Assembly (NCBI GenBank): GCA_024138025.1
Contig: JAMXBD010001241.1
Coordinates: 124,001-188,000, forward strand
Reading direction: 5' to 3'
DNA length: 64,000 bases
From: Combretum micranthum
Lineage: Eukaryota; Streptophyta; Magnoliopsida; Myrtales; Combretaceae
Part shown: positions 46,378 to 59,605 of the stretch, in pieces
How the letters are laid out: each line of letters opens with the position of its first letter
How positions within the stretch are numbered: the stretch's first letter is position 1
The notes under the pieces: model-generated
The model's database searches: none
Told to the model about the DNA's origin: nothing
Seen by the model: only the letters and a program-made list of their open reading frames with translations
Translations under genes and position numbers: made by a program

Positions 46378-47066
46378 TCTCGAATAAAAAACACTATAAA
46401 AATTTAAACTTTAGTGTCTTCTGGATCAAATTAAGGATAAATCTCCAAAGGATTTTATGGAATATAAAAAATGGAGACTGAATCACGGAAGAAGGAAAAA
46501 CCAGGAATTAAGAAGGGTTGAAGGGGAAAAAAGTGAAAAAATTATTTAATAAATATTATATAAGAAAAAGAAACAAATGCCTATGATTATTATGAATAGA
46601 GAGGGTTGTGCTGTTTCGGTTTGTTGTGTCTCTGTGTGTATTTATGAATGAGGTGTATGTATAGGTTAATTAGTAATATATATCAATGCATTTATGTATG
46701 AGCTTAATATATGTGGTCAGTATGCTATGAGCCCATTAAGATAAATGTAATCATACTTTTTGAATAAATTGACTAAAATATATATTGAATTATATTAGGA
46801 AATAGGACCGATATTTGAATTTGAAAATTAAAAGTGGGGAAATTTTATATTTTCATCTTAATTTTAATGAGACCGGTCTCCACTATCCACAATCAAACCA
46901 TTAATAGTCTCATTACTATATTTTTTTAATAGTTAGATAGTTGATTAGATGTTTTGTCAACGGACCATAAAAGCTTTGAAAAGTTCATGTCTTGAAAAAA
47001 AAAATTAATTTTATTGATGTTGGGATTAATAATGCATAATGCTAAACTTTTTTCATCCAATTATAA
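46378..47066. other. upstream region of WNK
   Basis: WNK 5' UTR and promoter region at the left; AT-rich, nothing else recognised. Confidence 0.45.
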
Positions 47067-48026
47067 GTAGGAGTGGAGTAAAAAAACCAACTAAACTGCC
47101 GTAATCTAACCAAACCAAACTGAAAATATGTTTTTTTTTTTAATAATTTGATTTAAAAATTTTCTAATCTAAACCAATCTATAAATTTATAATTTAGTTT
47201 GAAAGGTAAACCAAACCAGTTAACAAAACCAAACTAAACAATTTTTGAAAAATATAATAATATTTTACTTGTAAGTTATAATTATATATATTTTTATAAT
47301 AATTGATTAAATGTCATATTTATTCATATGATTTCATTTGATATTTATTATTTAATAAATATTGTTTAAAATCAACTTGTTTATTTTTAAATTTATTTTT
47401 TTGGCTCATGATATATACTTTTTATTAATATGAACTATTTTTTTAATAGTTTTTAATTTTATAAAGTATGAAATTTATTTATTTAGTTATACTCTTCTTA
47501 TGTACTAATTATTCAATGTACTTTGTTAGCGGATCATTTTATTTGTTGATGAATTTTGTTGATAAATGATTTTTTTTATTTTGACTATATTTATTGGTAA
47601 ATGATTGACTTGATGATTCTATTAAAAATTATAAATTATGATTTATAATGTATTGGTTGGTAAAATATTTTATTGGTAGATAACTGATTTTATAGAGAAC
47701 TATAAATTAAAAGTATGATGAATTCATAAAGTATTTTGTCATGGTTTATAATATAAACTTTGTAAAGTTATATAAATATTTAAGTATCTATACAAATGTA
47801 AAAAAAAAAAAAGAACAAATAAAACTTTTAGTTAGAATTTTGATTTAATTCATAATCTAAACCTAATAAAACTATTATTTACTAGTTTAAAAAATTTCTA
47901 ATCCGAACCAAACCGTTATTTAATAGTTTTGTTTAATATGAAAAAAAAAAAACAAACCGTAAATTATGATTTTGTTTGGTTTTGTTTTAGAAAAAACCAA
48001 ACCAAACCAAACTGATCCGTGCCTAC
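47067..48026. mobile_element. hAT-like non-autonomous element
   Basis: About 960 bp of AT-rich sequence between gtaggagtgg (left) and an inverted ccgtgcctac (right). Arrays of aaccaaacc/ggtttggtt motifs near both ends are characteristic of hAT-type elements in plants. Flanking aattataa/aattacaa may be a mutated 8-bp TSD but is offset at the right. No transposase. Confidence 0.45.
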
Positions 48027-51000
48027 CTGTAATTACAAGAAAAGGGGGTTTGAAGTTGGACCTCTCATATAAAATATTAAAGAAAATGTCACAAGTGCAA
48101 GATGATATTGAATGGATGATACACGTCAACTACTAATTATGTGCTAACATATGGATAATATGATAGTTGGTTTTCAAAGTAACAAATATCTATAAACTCA
48201 CGTACTAAAAAATTATTGATAATTATATATTACGTGTATTTTATACGTAAACAATAATATCCGGTGAGAGGCAATTGGCATACAGAATACTAAAGTCAAA
48301 TAGTATAAATTTTGAATGGAAAAAAAAAATGAAAAGTAGTATAAATTTTGTTTTTATATTGTCTTTTCTTTCCTCTTTCTTTTTCACTCCATCACATATT
48401 TGGTAGGTAAGAGAAGGCATAAAACAGGAATGTTAGATAAGAACGAAAGCTGTGCTGTATTTAGAAAATTTCAGGGGAATAAGAAAAAGATTATAATGTT
48501 TGAAGAGAAATGATTATGGTTGGTAGGAGGAAACTCCACCGGTTTTAGTCAATGAAAGTTACTAGCGTTCAAATTTTTGAAACTCACACCTAAATGCATG
48601 GTAGAACCTCATATTTATCCTTTGTTAATAATAAGAATAATAATAATAAAATCTTATATTTATCTCAAAACCTACCGAAGATTCATATGGCATATATCCG
48701 AGATCATGAGTAACGAATTATATAGTAATTAGTCAAGTTAACATCACTTATGATCTATTATTTTATCCTCACTTAATGTCTATTTACATGCTTAATTTAA
48801 TTAGTCCTTGATTTAAATATATTGTCATTTGTCGTTATTTTGCATTTTTTATTGAAATTTTTATATTTACTTTTTCAATTTATATCTAAAAGTAATATTG
48901 ACTTTCAATTTTAATAAATGTTTTCAAAATCTAATAATGATGGTGTATAAGATTCAACCCCTTAACAATTTATGGTATTTTGGTTTAAAAACAAAAAAAA
49001 AAAAAAGAACAATAATAAGAGTCTGAAATTTTTCTGAACGGTTGTAGAGTTCCCAAATCTTGGAATTTGTGTTTATAGAGAGGGATTCCTATCTTACTTG
49101 TTCCAATTGCCACTTACCCTTACTATTTGTTTGGATTATTTATTTGAATTATTTATGAATAAAAAATATTTATTTTTTAATAAATATTTATTTGAAACCA
49201 TAAAAATAAGATATAAAAAAACTAAAAAAAAACAAACAACCCTGATTCGTTTGATTTTGTTAGAGCATAACAAAATCATGCAATTCAAAAAAACAAATCA
49301 TAAATACATTCCCCAAAGTATTAGTTAGTTGTAGACAGACTCATAAGCTTCCAAGTATGACTTTTATTTCTTATATATTTTTAAAACACACATATATGCC
49401 TTCAATTATCATTAAAACTCTAAACTGATAACGAATTGCCATAATTTTAGCAATGATTTTGTACTTTTATCAATAATTTAAGAGCATTTGCATTTTCATA
49501 GAAATTACAAAGAGATAAAATTTTAGATGATATATTTGCATCTAACTGATAGTTTAAATAATGTATTTTCAATTATCAAAAAATCACATCCATTGAAAAA
49601 AACCAATAATGTACTTTGGGAATACAAAGGAAAAAAAAAGTTAGGACACAACTAGAGCTTGGCATACAGATCAGTTTTAATTTATCTGTTCCATAAAATG
49701 AATTGCGATTAAATTTTTCTTTTTGCCCGTTTAATCTGCAGGTTAAATCGCTGATCAAAGACAGGCTGAGTTTTCCTGCGGACTGAACTATTGAAAGAAA
49801 TTAAGAAATGTTATAATAACCAAAGTAATCGAATAAAAACGAAATTGAACCGCCAAAATGAAAATTCCGACTCAAACAAACATAAGTGACCGACCAACCA
49901 AAATTAAAGTTAAATGCTACCTTGTCAAAGACGGCTTCGAACATTACTGCATGCGGTTTCTCAAAATGTCCAACTACATTTTAATTTTAAAAAAAAAAAA
50001 AAAAATCTGAATTTGAAGCATCCGTCAGTAATAGCTGCCGCTTCTTCATCACGATTTCCTCCTGTTTTTTTCGACACCCCTCCAGTGGAACACTTGTCTT
50101 CGGCATCAAATATATTATTATTATTATATCAGTTTGTGCGGACTTAATCACTTGTCCAATATAAACATCAGATGATACTTTCGTGGAAATTTTTGTTAGA
50201 TAATAATTATCTACTTACTTGCAAGATTATAATTCTTGACCTTCTTCATGCTGACTTCCATTCCCTGATCTCATGACATATACACCCTCCCCTACAATGG
50301 GAGGAGGATCCAATAACTTTTACTTGAGATATCACAATTGATATTACTAGACTGAAGATCATTGGCATGTAATCTAATATAAGGATTATTCATCAAAAAC
50401 ACCCTTCTTTTATTAACAATTTAAAAATGATTCTACTGGGATTTAAACCCTAAGCCATATATACAGAGAAAGAAAGAGAGTATGTATTTAATTATTGCCT
50501 AGTCAACTCTATTTTTATGATATATTTTACATTTTAAACTATAAATATAAGACCTATTTTATTTGTCTTTTTAGAAAAATTAGTTTAAAAACCAATCGGT
50601 AGTTTTAATATTTATCTATAATCTATCCAATTAACGAAGGTAGAAATGTGTGGTCAATAAAGTATGTTTAGATGATCTGTTTTTCATCTGTATCTGTATC
50701 TATATCTGTTAATCATCTGTATCTAATTTACATATGGTCTATTTGATTTTTTTTATAAATAAAATTATTTATTTATCATTTGTATCTAATATGTATCTAA
50801 TCTATGTTTGATCTATTACCCTAAATCGATTTGTTGAGTGCTGAATGTTACAAGAACAAATATAAAAATTTCTATCGATATTTATGCTCCAAGGCCTATA
50901 TGATACCCATGTGCTCTTGTGCTTTATTGGTTTTGGGATATTGAATAAGAAATTATTTGTGCCGTTTTTCACTCGTCATATGCAGTAGAAATTTTGTTCT

Positions 51001-51829
51001 TCCTTTGATTAAAATATATATATATATACACACACACATTAAAATTTAACTTGCTAATTATTTTCTGACCAAGAATTAGTTATTTTCGTAAAGTCAAATT
51101 ACGAAATTCGTACCTGTGGGAACACAAAAAAACTCTATTTGTATGCTCTTTTCCACTGTTAGACTTAGATGTTAGAAGAGCCGTGAAGTTAATTAAAAAA
51201 AGGGGGAAGAAAGAGTCGTGAAGTTTCACGCTGCAATGAAACTGTGGCAAAAAAATAAAGAAATAAAAAAACAGTGCGGAATCACGTCTCATCGTTGCCA
51301 AACTGAAACTTTCAAATGGCTTTTGAGCCAATCAATTGTGACACTTAAGGAATGGAATATGCTTCCATACATCCTCAGAAGAAGCTGAGCATAAGAGAAG
51401 GTAAGACTTTTGCTAATTTGATTGTCTATAGTCCATTTCATGGACCATACTACCACCATATAAAATTAAGTAGTTTATAAAAAAATAAGTATAAAAAATT
51501 ACAGAGATTCGATCACAATCAAAAAATATTCAAACCGTTCATCGATGTAACAAAACTGGTCTCGTTATAACCATCACGGGATCATAAAATTTTCCTATTT
51601 TCTTAAACCTTTTCATATACCTTTAAGTCTCTTTCTTTCTTAGAACAAATATTTTAATCTCTAAGAATTAGAAAAATGTGCTTTTAAATCCTATTTTATT
51701 ATTTTTGTGTTGATTAACATAATTAATACTATAATAATATATGTTTTCATATTTTTTAAAGGCCAAATGATTATGCAGAGATGAAAATAAAACCCCTTTT
51801 TAAGGGACAAATAGAAGGGCAAAAGTATA
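48027..51829. other. intergenic, no gene seen
   Basis: AT-rich with poly-A/T runs, an aataat tract near 48630, a cluster of atctgtatct repeats (50680-50820) and a TA/CA microsatellite at about 51017-51040. Short open stretches are not protein-like. Confidence 0.45.
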
Positions 51830-52860
51830 TGTCATGTCCTGAAACAGGATCTAGGCATGTCTAGTAGCACGTATATTACCTTAAAAGACTTGTTTATTTA
51901 GAACATTACTAGCAAATCTTAGATTCTAAAATCATATAATTAGATTATGAAAAGAACTGGATTTAGCAGCGATAAAACTAACATTTACAAAAGTATTTCA
52001 TTCTCTACTCTCATGAGTAGATCTACTTTCACAAAAAACAACCATATCATTAGGTATCTCATCGTAATACCTATTCATGATGGTAAACAAGGCTTTAAAG
52101 CTTAAATTATAAAACATGAGCTCCACAACCAGGCCCTTAAAGAATATACAAAACTAAAAAGTTAAATCTAGTTGTAAAACAAAATAAAATAAAATAAAAT
52201 ACACCCATGGTCCTAACTTGCTTTACTTACAAACAAAAGATCCTCTAAGGTTGTCCCATACACTAGAGGTCATCAACATCCACAATGTCACCTAGAAAGA
52301 AAATAAAAATGAGCTGAAGCCTAGTACAACAATCACACAAGCACACACGAGATGACACACGAGATGACACACAAGATGACACACAAGCTTATACTAACGT
52401 AACACAACAATCAATAGTTTATTTCTTTAAATTAAAGTAAAGCAAATCAATACTAGAGTACTCATACTCTGAATAAGCCCTCTGGAAATTTAAGGATATT
52501 AAGTAGCAGTAATTGCTTAAGGGGTTGATGTAGGCAGCCTGAATATTTATATCTCCTATATGACTATGTACAAATAAATAACTTCATCTAGGGTTTACAG
52601 TTGTTACACATATCTACTTATCTCAGTCTATAATATCATTTAGTTTAATTGAAACCCATAGTCATGAACTAAACCATATTACTTCTTTTTAAGTTTAAGG
52701 AAACGTTATGCCGATACTATTTGCCTTATTAGCTACCCGTCAAGCTTTATGAAATATTGTTATCAATTATAAAGTTTAGCCTAAGCACTTACTGAGCCAC
52801 CTATGACTTATCAAACCAATAATATGGGGATGGCCTAAGTGCCTAACTACCGTGTTATCA
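51830..52860 (-). repeat. LTR 3' portion, left copy of 1.03-kb direct repeat
   Basis: Starts tgtcatgtcctg and matches 55145-56170 along its whole length; both diverge after a CA. On the sense (minus) strand this is the 3' part of an LTR ending ...ATGACA. It is probably the truncated 3' LTR of the element whose PBS is at 55127-55138. TSD not confirmed. Confidence 0.7.
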
Positions 52861-55126
52861 TATTTTAGAGACTTTGTTATGTAGATCTACTCTACCTTGC
52901 AAAAACCACCAAAATGTAGCAAAAAGCACCGAATTATCTTAAGGTTCCTATTTGACGTCTTTCAACCATAGGTTACCAACAGCTCTAAATGATATCTTAC
53001 CAGCTTATAGAAGAATAATTTTCATGTTGTTTCCTTTGCCTGACTGACTTCCAAAAATCAAAAGAAAGACTAGTAAAGAGCATATATTAACGTGCCACGA
53101 GCATAAACTTAAATCTAAAGACATGACTTGGCCACTCATAGTCTCTAATCATACAAAAGGTAAGTTCTATTACTCTTTATGCAAAGAATTTGATATAAAA
53201 TATTTCATAAAATTTGTTTAACCAATTTAATTATCTTCGAGCAATAACAATTTGTTCTCATAGACTAGTTCAGTGATTTCAACCTTCACTCACTTGACTT
53301 GAAGAGGATTCATGTAAGAAATAAAGAAAGACGAAGACGAAAAATAAAGATTGAAACGACAAAGACACAAAATTGTTTACCCAGTTCGTCACGGATTGTG
53401 ACTACGTCTGGGGGCGCTATCAAGCCAGGATTTTCACTAATTAAAATGAGAGAGAGAGTCACTGTTACATTACATTGATTGGTTATTTATATGAGAAGTA
53501 ACCCTAATGATAATTTTACGTGAACTGCCTGAAATACCCTTTAAAAAAAATTCATCGGGGGCAGCGCTGCAACCCCCAGCCAACTCTCCGACGAGTTGGA
53601 TCATCGTACTTGTGGGAAAAGTGTACAGTATTCAGGCTCCACAACCCAACAATTCAGACTTAACAAAAACAACTGACGACTCAACACTTCTTGACTCTTC
53701 ACTTGAGACAACACAGGATGGCACAACATTAACTGACAAAACGAAACCCAACAAATGAAGGTTGTAGATTTTCTATTCTATTCTTATCTGAATATATATA
53801 TGACAATTTGCATATGAAGCAAATAGTGCTCATATTCTTTAATCATCAAGGTTATCATATGTGGTTGATATGACTAAAATCAAGATATCTCATTTTTGTC
53901 GTTTATGCGTATATGTCACCTTTGGTAACTTTGTTGCATAAGAAATTTCCAAATTTTACATGTGCTTCAACTAAGACTTCACTTTGGTTGTACATATGGA
54001 AAAATAATTTCATTTTAGGTTTCGTTCACTATATGGTATGTTATAATGAATGTGATTTACTACTTTAAGTTATGAATTGAATCTTATATTGCTATGATTT
54101 GTTATGATGTTATCCTTGTATATATGGAATCCTTGATATAGACAAGTATCTACTTACTTAGAATTTCAAGTCTTTGGTTTCTATTTGGTAAATTATTGAT
54201 TTTCAACAATTATTCATAAATACTCTTATGTTTGATGCATTTAAGACACTTTTCAATTGTTTCATTTTGTTACTCGGCATTTGTCTTTTAATTTTGGATT
54301 AGATTTAGATAAATGATTTAAAATTTCTATTTTGATAATTCATTAGATTTTGATACATACACTTGACATATTTGTGGATTTGAAAATGCCAAGTTCAACT
54401 TGTAAATTTGAGTTTTCTTTTCATTTTGATTTCTTTATTTTAGTTAGCATACCAACAAATATATATTACAAGGAAACTTCCTAATTTAATCTATCATTTT
54501 AACCAAACAAACACACCAATGCATGTTATACAATCACTTAGATTCTATTTCCCATTTTAAAGGATTTAAGGGGGCAATTTCCTAATGTTTGTCTAAATCA
54601 TTTATGCTCTGCTTACATTTAATCAAAGTTAAATTGACTTTTATTTACAAGTAAACATCGAAACATACACTCACAAACATATCATAAATAAAACACATAA
54701 TAAGACACACACTCACACATCACATAACAGAACATCTCATAAGAAAATATATAAATATATATATGCATCACTGAGTGAATTATAATGTAAGACATATAAC
54801 ATACAAAATCATACAATCACATAACATAGCATACATAACAAATCATGCATTATTCTCGTTAATTCTATTTCAAATATCAACAAAACAACTTTAAGCCAAG
54901 TTAATTAATTTAGTGGGATTAATTAATTAAATTTTTCTTTTTGTATATTCTAAACTAGAGGTTTAGTAATCAACACAACACAGTAAAAAACATAAGTCAA
55001 TTACCTAAGTTTTTTTATGCACTTAACACATTGACTCTAGAATGTATCCTAATTCATTATGTTTCAGCAAATGTTCAAGATAAACTTTCACTTTCGTACT
55101 CCAGCAAATGTTTGAAATAAACATTT
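52861..55126 (-). mobile_element. non-coding internal region of an LTR element
   Basis: 2.3 kb between the two LTR copies with no gag or pol. 53300-53800 contains acccagttcgtcacggattg and a GC-richer stretch, probably a fragment of a different element. The 83-codon plus stretch at 53507-53758 is Thr/Asp/Pro-rich with no recognised motif. Confidence 0.45.
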
Positions 55127-55138
55127 ACTCTGATACCA
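55127..55138 (-). promoter_or_regulatory. tRNA-Met primer-binding site
   Basis: On the minus strand TGGTATCAGAGT lies 6 bp after the LTR end GGGCGTGACA. It differs from the tRNA-Met PBS only in the last base. It fixes the element's orientation: 5' LTR to the right, internal region to the left. Confidence 0.7.
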
Positions 55139-55144
55139 TTTTTT

Positions 55145-58100
55145 TGTCACGCCCAAAATAAGATCTAGGCATGTCCTGTGCCACTATAATACCTTATTTA
55201 TTATATGCACATGCTACCTTAAAGGACTTCTTTATTTAGAACACTTGCTAGCAAATTTTAGATTATGAAATCGTATAATTAGATTCTAAAAAGAACTAGA
55301 TTTAATAGCGGTAAAACTAAACTTTACAAAAGTATTTCATTTTCTACTCTCATGAGCAAATCCATTTTCACAAAAACAACCATACCATCAGGTATCTTAT
55401 CATAATACCTATTCATGATAGTAAAGAAAGTTTGAAAGCTTAAATTACAAAACACAGGCTCCATAACCAGGTCCTTAAAGAATATACAAACTTGAAATAA
55501 ATCTAGTTTTAAAACAAAATAAAATAAAAAACATCTAGGGTCTAACTTGCTTTACTCACTAACAAAAGATCCTCTGGAGTCATTTCATACACCTGAGGCA
55601 ATCAACATCCAAAACGTCATCTAGAAAGAAAACAAAAACGAACTGAAGCCTAGTACAGTATTAACATAAGCACACATGAGATGACAAACAAGCTTATACT
55701 AATGCAATGCAACAGTCAATAGTATTTTTCTTTAAACTAAAATGAAACACAAAAATTAACATTGGAGTACTCACACTCCCAATCAGTCCTCTAAGAATCT
55801 GAAAGTCTTGAGTAATAGCAATTGCTCAAAGGGTTAATATATGCAACCTGAATACCTATATCTTCTATACGATCATCTACAAATAAATAGCTTCATTTAG
55901 GGGTTACAGCTGTTATACATCTCTACTTATCCCAATTTATAATACCATTTAGTTCAATCGATATCCATAGTTGTAAACTCTACCATATTACTTCCTTCTA
56001 AGCTTAAGTAAATGTTATGCTGATACATTTGCCCTATTGGTTATCCATTGAGCCACTTATGAAATATCTTTATCAGTGATAAAGTTTGACCTAAGCGCTC
56101 ACCGAGCCACTTATGATTTATCATATCAACGATATAGGGGTGGCCTAGGCATCTAACTATCGTGTTGGCATCGCCAACAAGGTTGCTGCTCCCTAACCGG
56201 ATTTAATAACCACACACAAGCAACAAACAATTATTAAGCCAACTTTAAGTTTTAGTTCATTAAGAATTCCTATCCTAACAAACAATGCGCATGTCACTAT
56301 GTACCTTATATAATATGCGAAATCCAAATAGAGATATAGGGTAGGTTAGATACTATCTCAGAAGATAAATCAGAGGATTAGTTTGGAGGAAAACATATGT
56401 TCAATAAATTAAACTCATATAAGAAATTAAATAAATTATCCACTCACATCAAACTTATTTTAAAAATCTATTTGATCAGACATTAAGTAGGAAACTCACC
56501 ATGGCTGTGAAAATCACCATGCTAGGATACGGACAGTTCTTCATTGTTTGTCAAATCATTTCTTTTCCTTTATTATAAATATTTATTATAAAAACATCAT
56601 TATTCTTTATCATGCATATAAGTATTTAAATAAATTGCCAATTGATATAAAAAACTCATTTTTTTCTAAGCAACCATAAATTTGAAACAAGATATTCCTC
56701 ATATTAATTAAGGCCCACTCCAATGTATTATATTTACATTATCCCTGAGTCATTTACAAGTTAAGTCTATATTAACTCAATCTTAGACCAATTGATTAGA
56801 CTTAATCATTTAATCTAATTACTAAATTGTATTCAATTATCTCACTAAGTCTATTAACTAGTCCTCTATATATTCAAAATCCATATTAAACCTAGTTTAG
56901 TTACTAAGTTATATTTATTTATTTCATTAAGACAATATTATATATATGTCCTATAGAATCTTCATTAATCTAGTTATTTTAGCTCATTAAGATTTACTAA
57001 ATCAAGTTGAAGCTAAGTTTATTTAATATTTAAAATCTATGTCAAGTCTAGTTTTTTACTAAATTATATAGGTTGTCATAAATTATTACTAAGACTTGAT
57101 ACTTAATTTAGTTGATTTCCTGTTTTTGAAAGGTAGAAGATGATAAAAAAGCTTTTGGAATATATTTAGCCAAGTTATATTAAATTTCGAGTCAAAATTG
57201 AAGAAAGGTTAAACATTTATGAAGAGCATGAGTAGATAGAATAAGCCATGTTTCCAGTCGTGCAAATATGGAATTTTAAGTATCTAAGGACCAGAGAGAA
57301 ACAGGGGGAGATAAAGAAGTTGTGTTTCTAATCATGTTCAGGATAGGGAAGAAACATGAGAGGATAGGAAAGTCGTGTTTTCAATCATGTTTAGGTTAGG
57401 GAGAAACACGAGGGGATAGGAAAGTTGTGTTTCCAGTCATGTTCAAGTCAAAGAGAAACACAAGGGGATAGGGAAGCCATGTTTCCAGTCATATTCATGG
57501 TTAGAGAGAAACACATGGGAATAGTGAAGTAGTGCTCCCAATCGTGCTATTCTAATGTTGTGTATGATGGACGAAATAGTGAGAAACACAATTGGATACG
57601 GTTAGTCGTGTACCAGTTGTGTTCTTTGTTTATTTCTTCAAATTTAACCTATTTAACTACTTGTTTTACATCACAAACTCAACATACAACATCTCAACAA
57701 CAACATACAACTTATATCCCTAATTAAACACTTCTAAACATATATTTTCACTTTCTATATCAACAAGATCATTTCATCAACTTCTAATCTAGACATGCAT
57801 AAACACAACCTAAGTTTTATCTTAAAGTTCCTATATCTCTTATTACTGATATTATCATGAAATGTACATATAACTAGCATCTATTCATCATTTTTCATGC
57901 AATAACAATAATCAAAACAAGAAAAACAACTATACTTACTTGCTTAGCAAACTTAAGTTACTTAATCTTCACTACTTTTGCTTCTCTTTAATTGATGTAG
58001 CCTTTTTTTCCAACATCTATCTTATTTTCTATCTTCAATTTCTCTTATGATATCCTTGAATTTGAGATTTGAGTTGGGTTTTAAGAGAAAGAAAAGAATT

Positions 58101-58230
58101 GAAGAAGGAGAAGAGAAAGAAACAAAAAGAAAGAGAAGCAAAAAGCAAGGAAGAAAAGAAGGTAAAGGAAAGCAAAGAGGGCAAGTGGAAAAATAAGTAG
58201 AAAAAGGGAAGGGACATAGTTTAAAAAGAA
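55145..58230 (-). mobile_element. 5' LTR of a long-LTR element
   Basis: Starts tgtcacgcccaaaataag at 55145. The first 1.03 kb (to 56170) repeats at 51830-52860. Beyond that it continues with LTR-like landmarks: an aactcaccatggctg block near 56495, resembling the ctcactcggccatgg of the other family, a 52-bp tandem array, and purine-rich sequence at 58080-58215 (pyrimidine leader on the sense strand). The outer end and TSD are not identified, so the right border is approximate. It is related in layout to, but distinct in sequence from, the 1-34 kb LTR family. Confidence 0.55.
57250..57625. repeat. 52-bp diverged tandem repeat, about 6 copies
   Basis: Units contain gtgtttccagtcatgtt followed by gagagaaacac and ggataggaaag, spaced about 52-53 bp, with the outer units more diverged. 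Within the LTR above. Confidence 0.85.
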
Positions 58231-58503
58231 ATTAAAAGATATTTAGGCTAAACCTTTCATATATTTATTTTAAGTATCATAATTAACTAGAATATACTTT
58301 GAGAATCTATTTAATAGAAACTAATAGCTTGATTTAAAAATCTAACTTAGGAGTTTAATTTGTACAAAATTGATAATTAATTTAGGTATAGGCTTAGAAA
58401 TTGATATTTTTTAAAAAGTATTTGATTAAAAAATTATAGGGATTTTAGAAATGAAAGTTAAACTAAAGTTCAAGGGATTAGAAATTTACAAAACATTTAA
58501 AAT

Positions 58504-58855
58504 GGGTAAATTACACCAAAAGGTATTAACGTTTAGAGGTAAGTTCATTTAAGGTATCAATGTTTCAAGTAGTTAAAAAAAGGTATCAACGTTTCGTAAA
58601 GTGGTCAAATGAGGTATCAATGTTTTGTAAAGTTCATTTAAGGTATTAATGTTTCAATTAAGTTTCTAAAATTTTCATTAATGGTTAATTATTAATACCT
58701 TATTTTATACACTTTGCAAAACGTTGATACCTTTTTTTAACCACTTGAAATTTGATACCTTAAATAAATTTATTCCTCTTTTGAACTAGTTAAAACATTT
58801 ATACCTTAAATGAATTTATCTCAAAACGTTGATACTTTTCGTTGTAATTTATCCC
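58504..58855. mobile_element. MITE with about 60-bp terminal inverted repeats
   Basis: Left end gggtaaattacaccaaaagg and right end (reverse complement) gggataaattacaacgaaaa. The match extends about 60 bp inward (ttcatttaaggtat). Flanks atttaaaat and acttaaatt agree at 7 of 9 positions, which would fit a 9-bp Mutator-type TSD. No coding capacity. Confidence 0.7.
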
Positions 58856-59552
58856 ACTTAAATTACATGTTTCAAGATTTAGGGAATCAAAATAGAAGAA
58901 AAGAAGTTAAAATGAATGGTTGGGAAGAATTTAATACTTTGGTTCATTAAAAAAGGACAATTGAAACAAATAGACAATTGGAAAGGGATATTTGAAATCT
59001 CAAATTTCAATTTAATCTATTTACTAATTGATTATGCAAAATTACCTAATCATACTCTATTGTTTACTTATTTTGCTTAATTTATTTAATTAAACTATAA
59101 GTTAAATTTCTAAATTAAATTCTAAGTCAAGTTCATGGTTATTCACCTATTATACTATTCAATTAAATTGTTTTTAACTTAGCTAAGAAAAAATTCAGGA
59201 TGGTTCAATAGATTTCCGTATTTAACTCAATTGATTTAATTTTTTCTCATCTTATTACACTTGTATCAATTGTGATGGATCACAAAAATCATTCACTACG
59301 TCCTTTGCAAATATTGATTCTGCCAATTGGACTATTTGAAAACAATACATAATCAATTCATACAATTATCGATTCCTTTCACCATATTACTTCATGTTTC
59401 TATTCAATATATCTAAAATATTTGAGGCGACTGCAAAATATTTTAATTTTGATCTAGGTGTTTTATATCTTAAAATGACACTGATTTAACCCCTCCAAAT
59501 TTATAAAGCATTACTTTACCACTCCTAAATTTTAACTCCGATCATCATCATC

Positions 59553-59605
<53 letters not shown>

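Noticed and set aside
53507..53758. Possible small Thr/Asp-rich protein
   Set aside because: Lies in a retroelement internal region, has no recognised motif and no sign of a promoter or conserved start.
57973..58217. Ser/Phe-rich minus-strand frame of 60 codons
   Set aside because: Purine-rich LTR leader read in antisense; low complexity.
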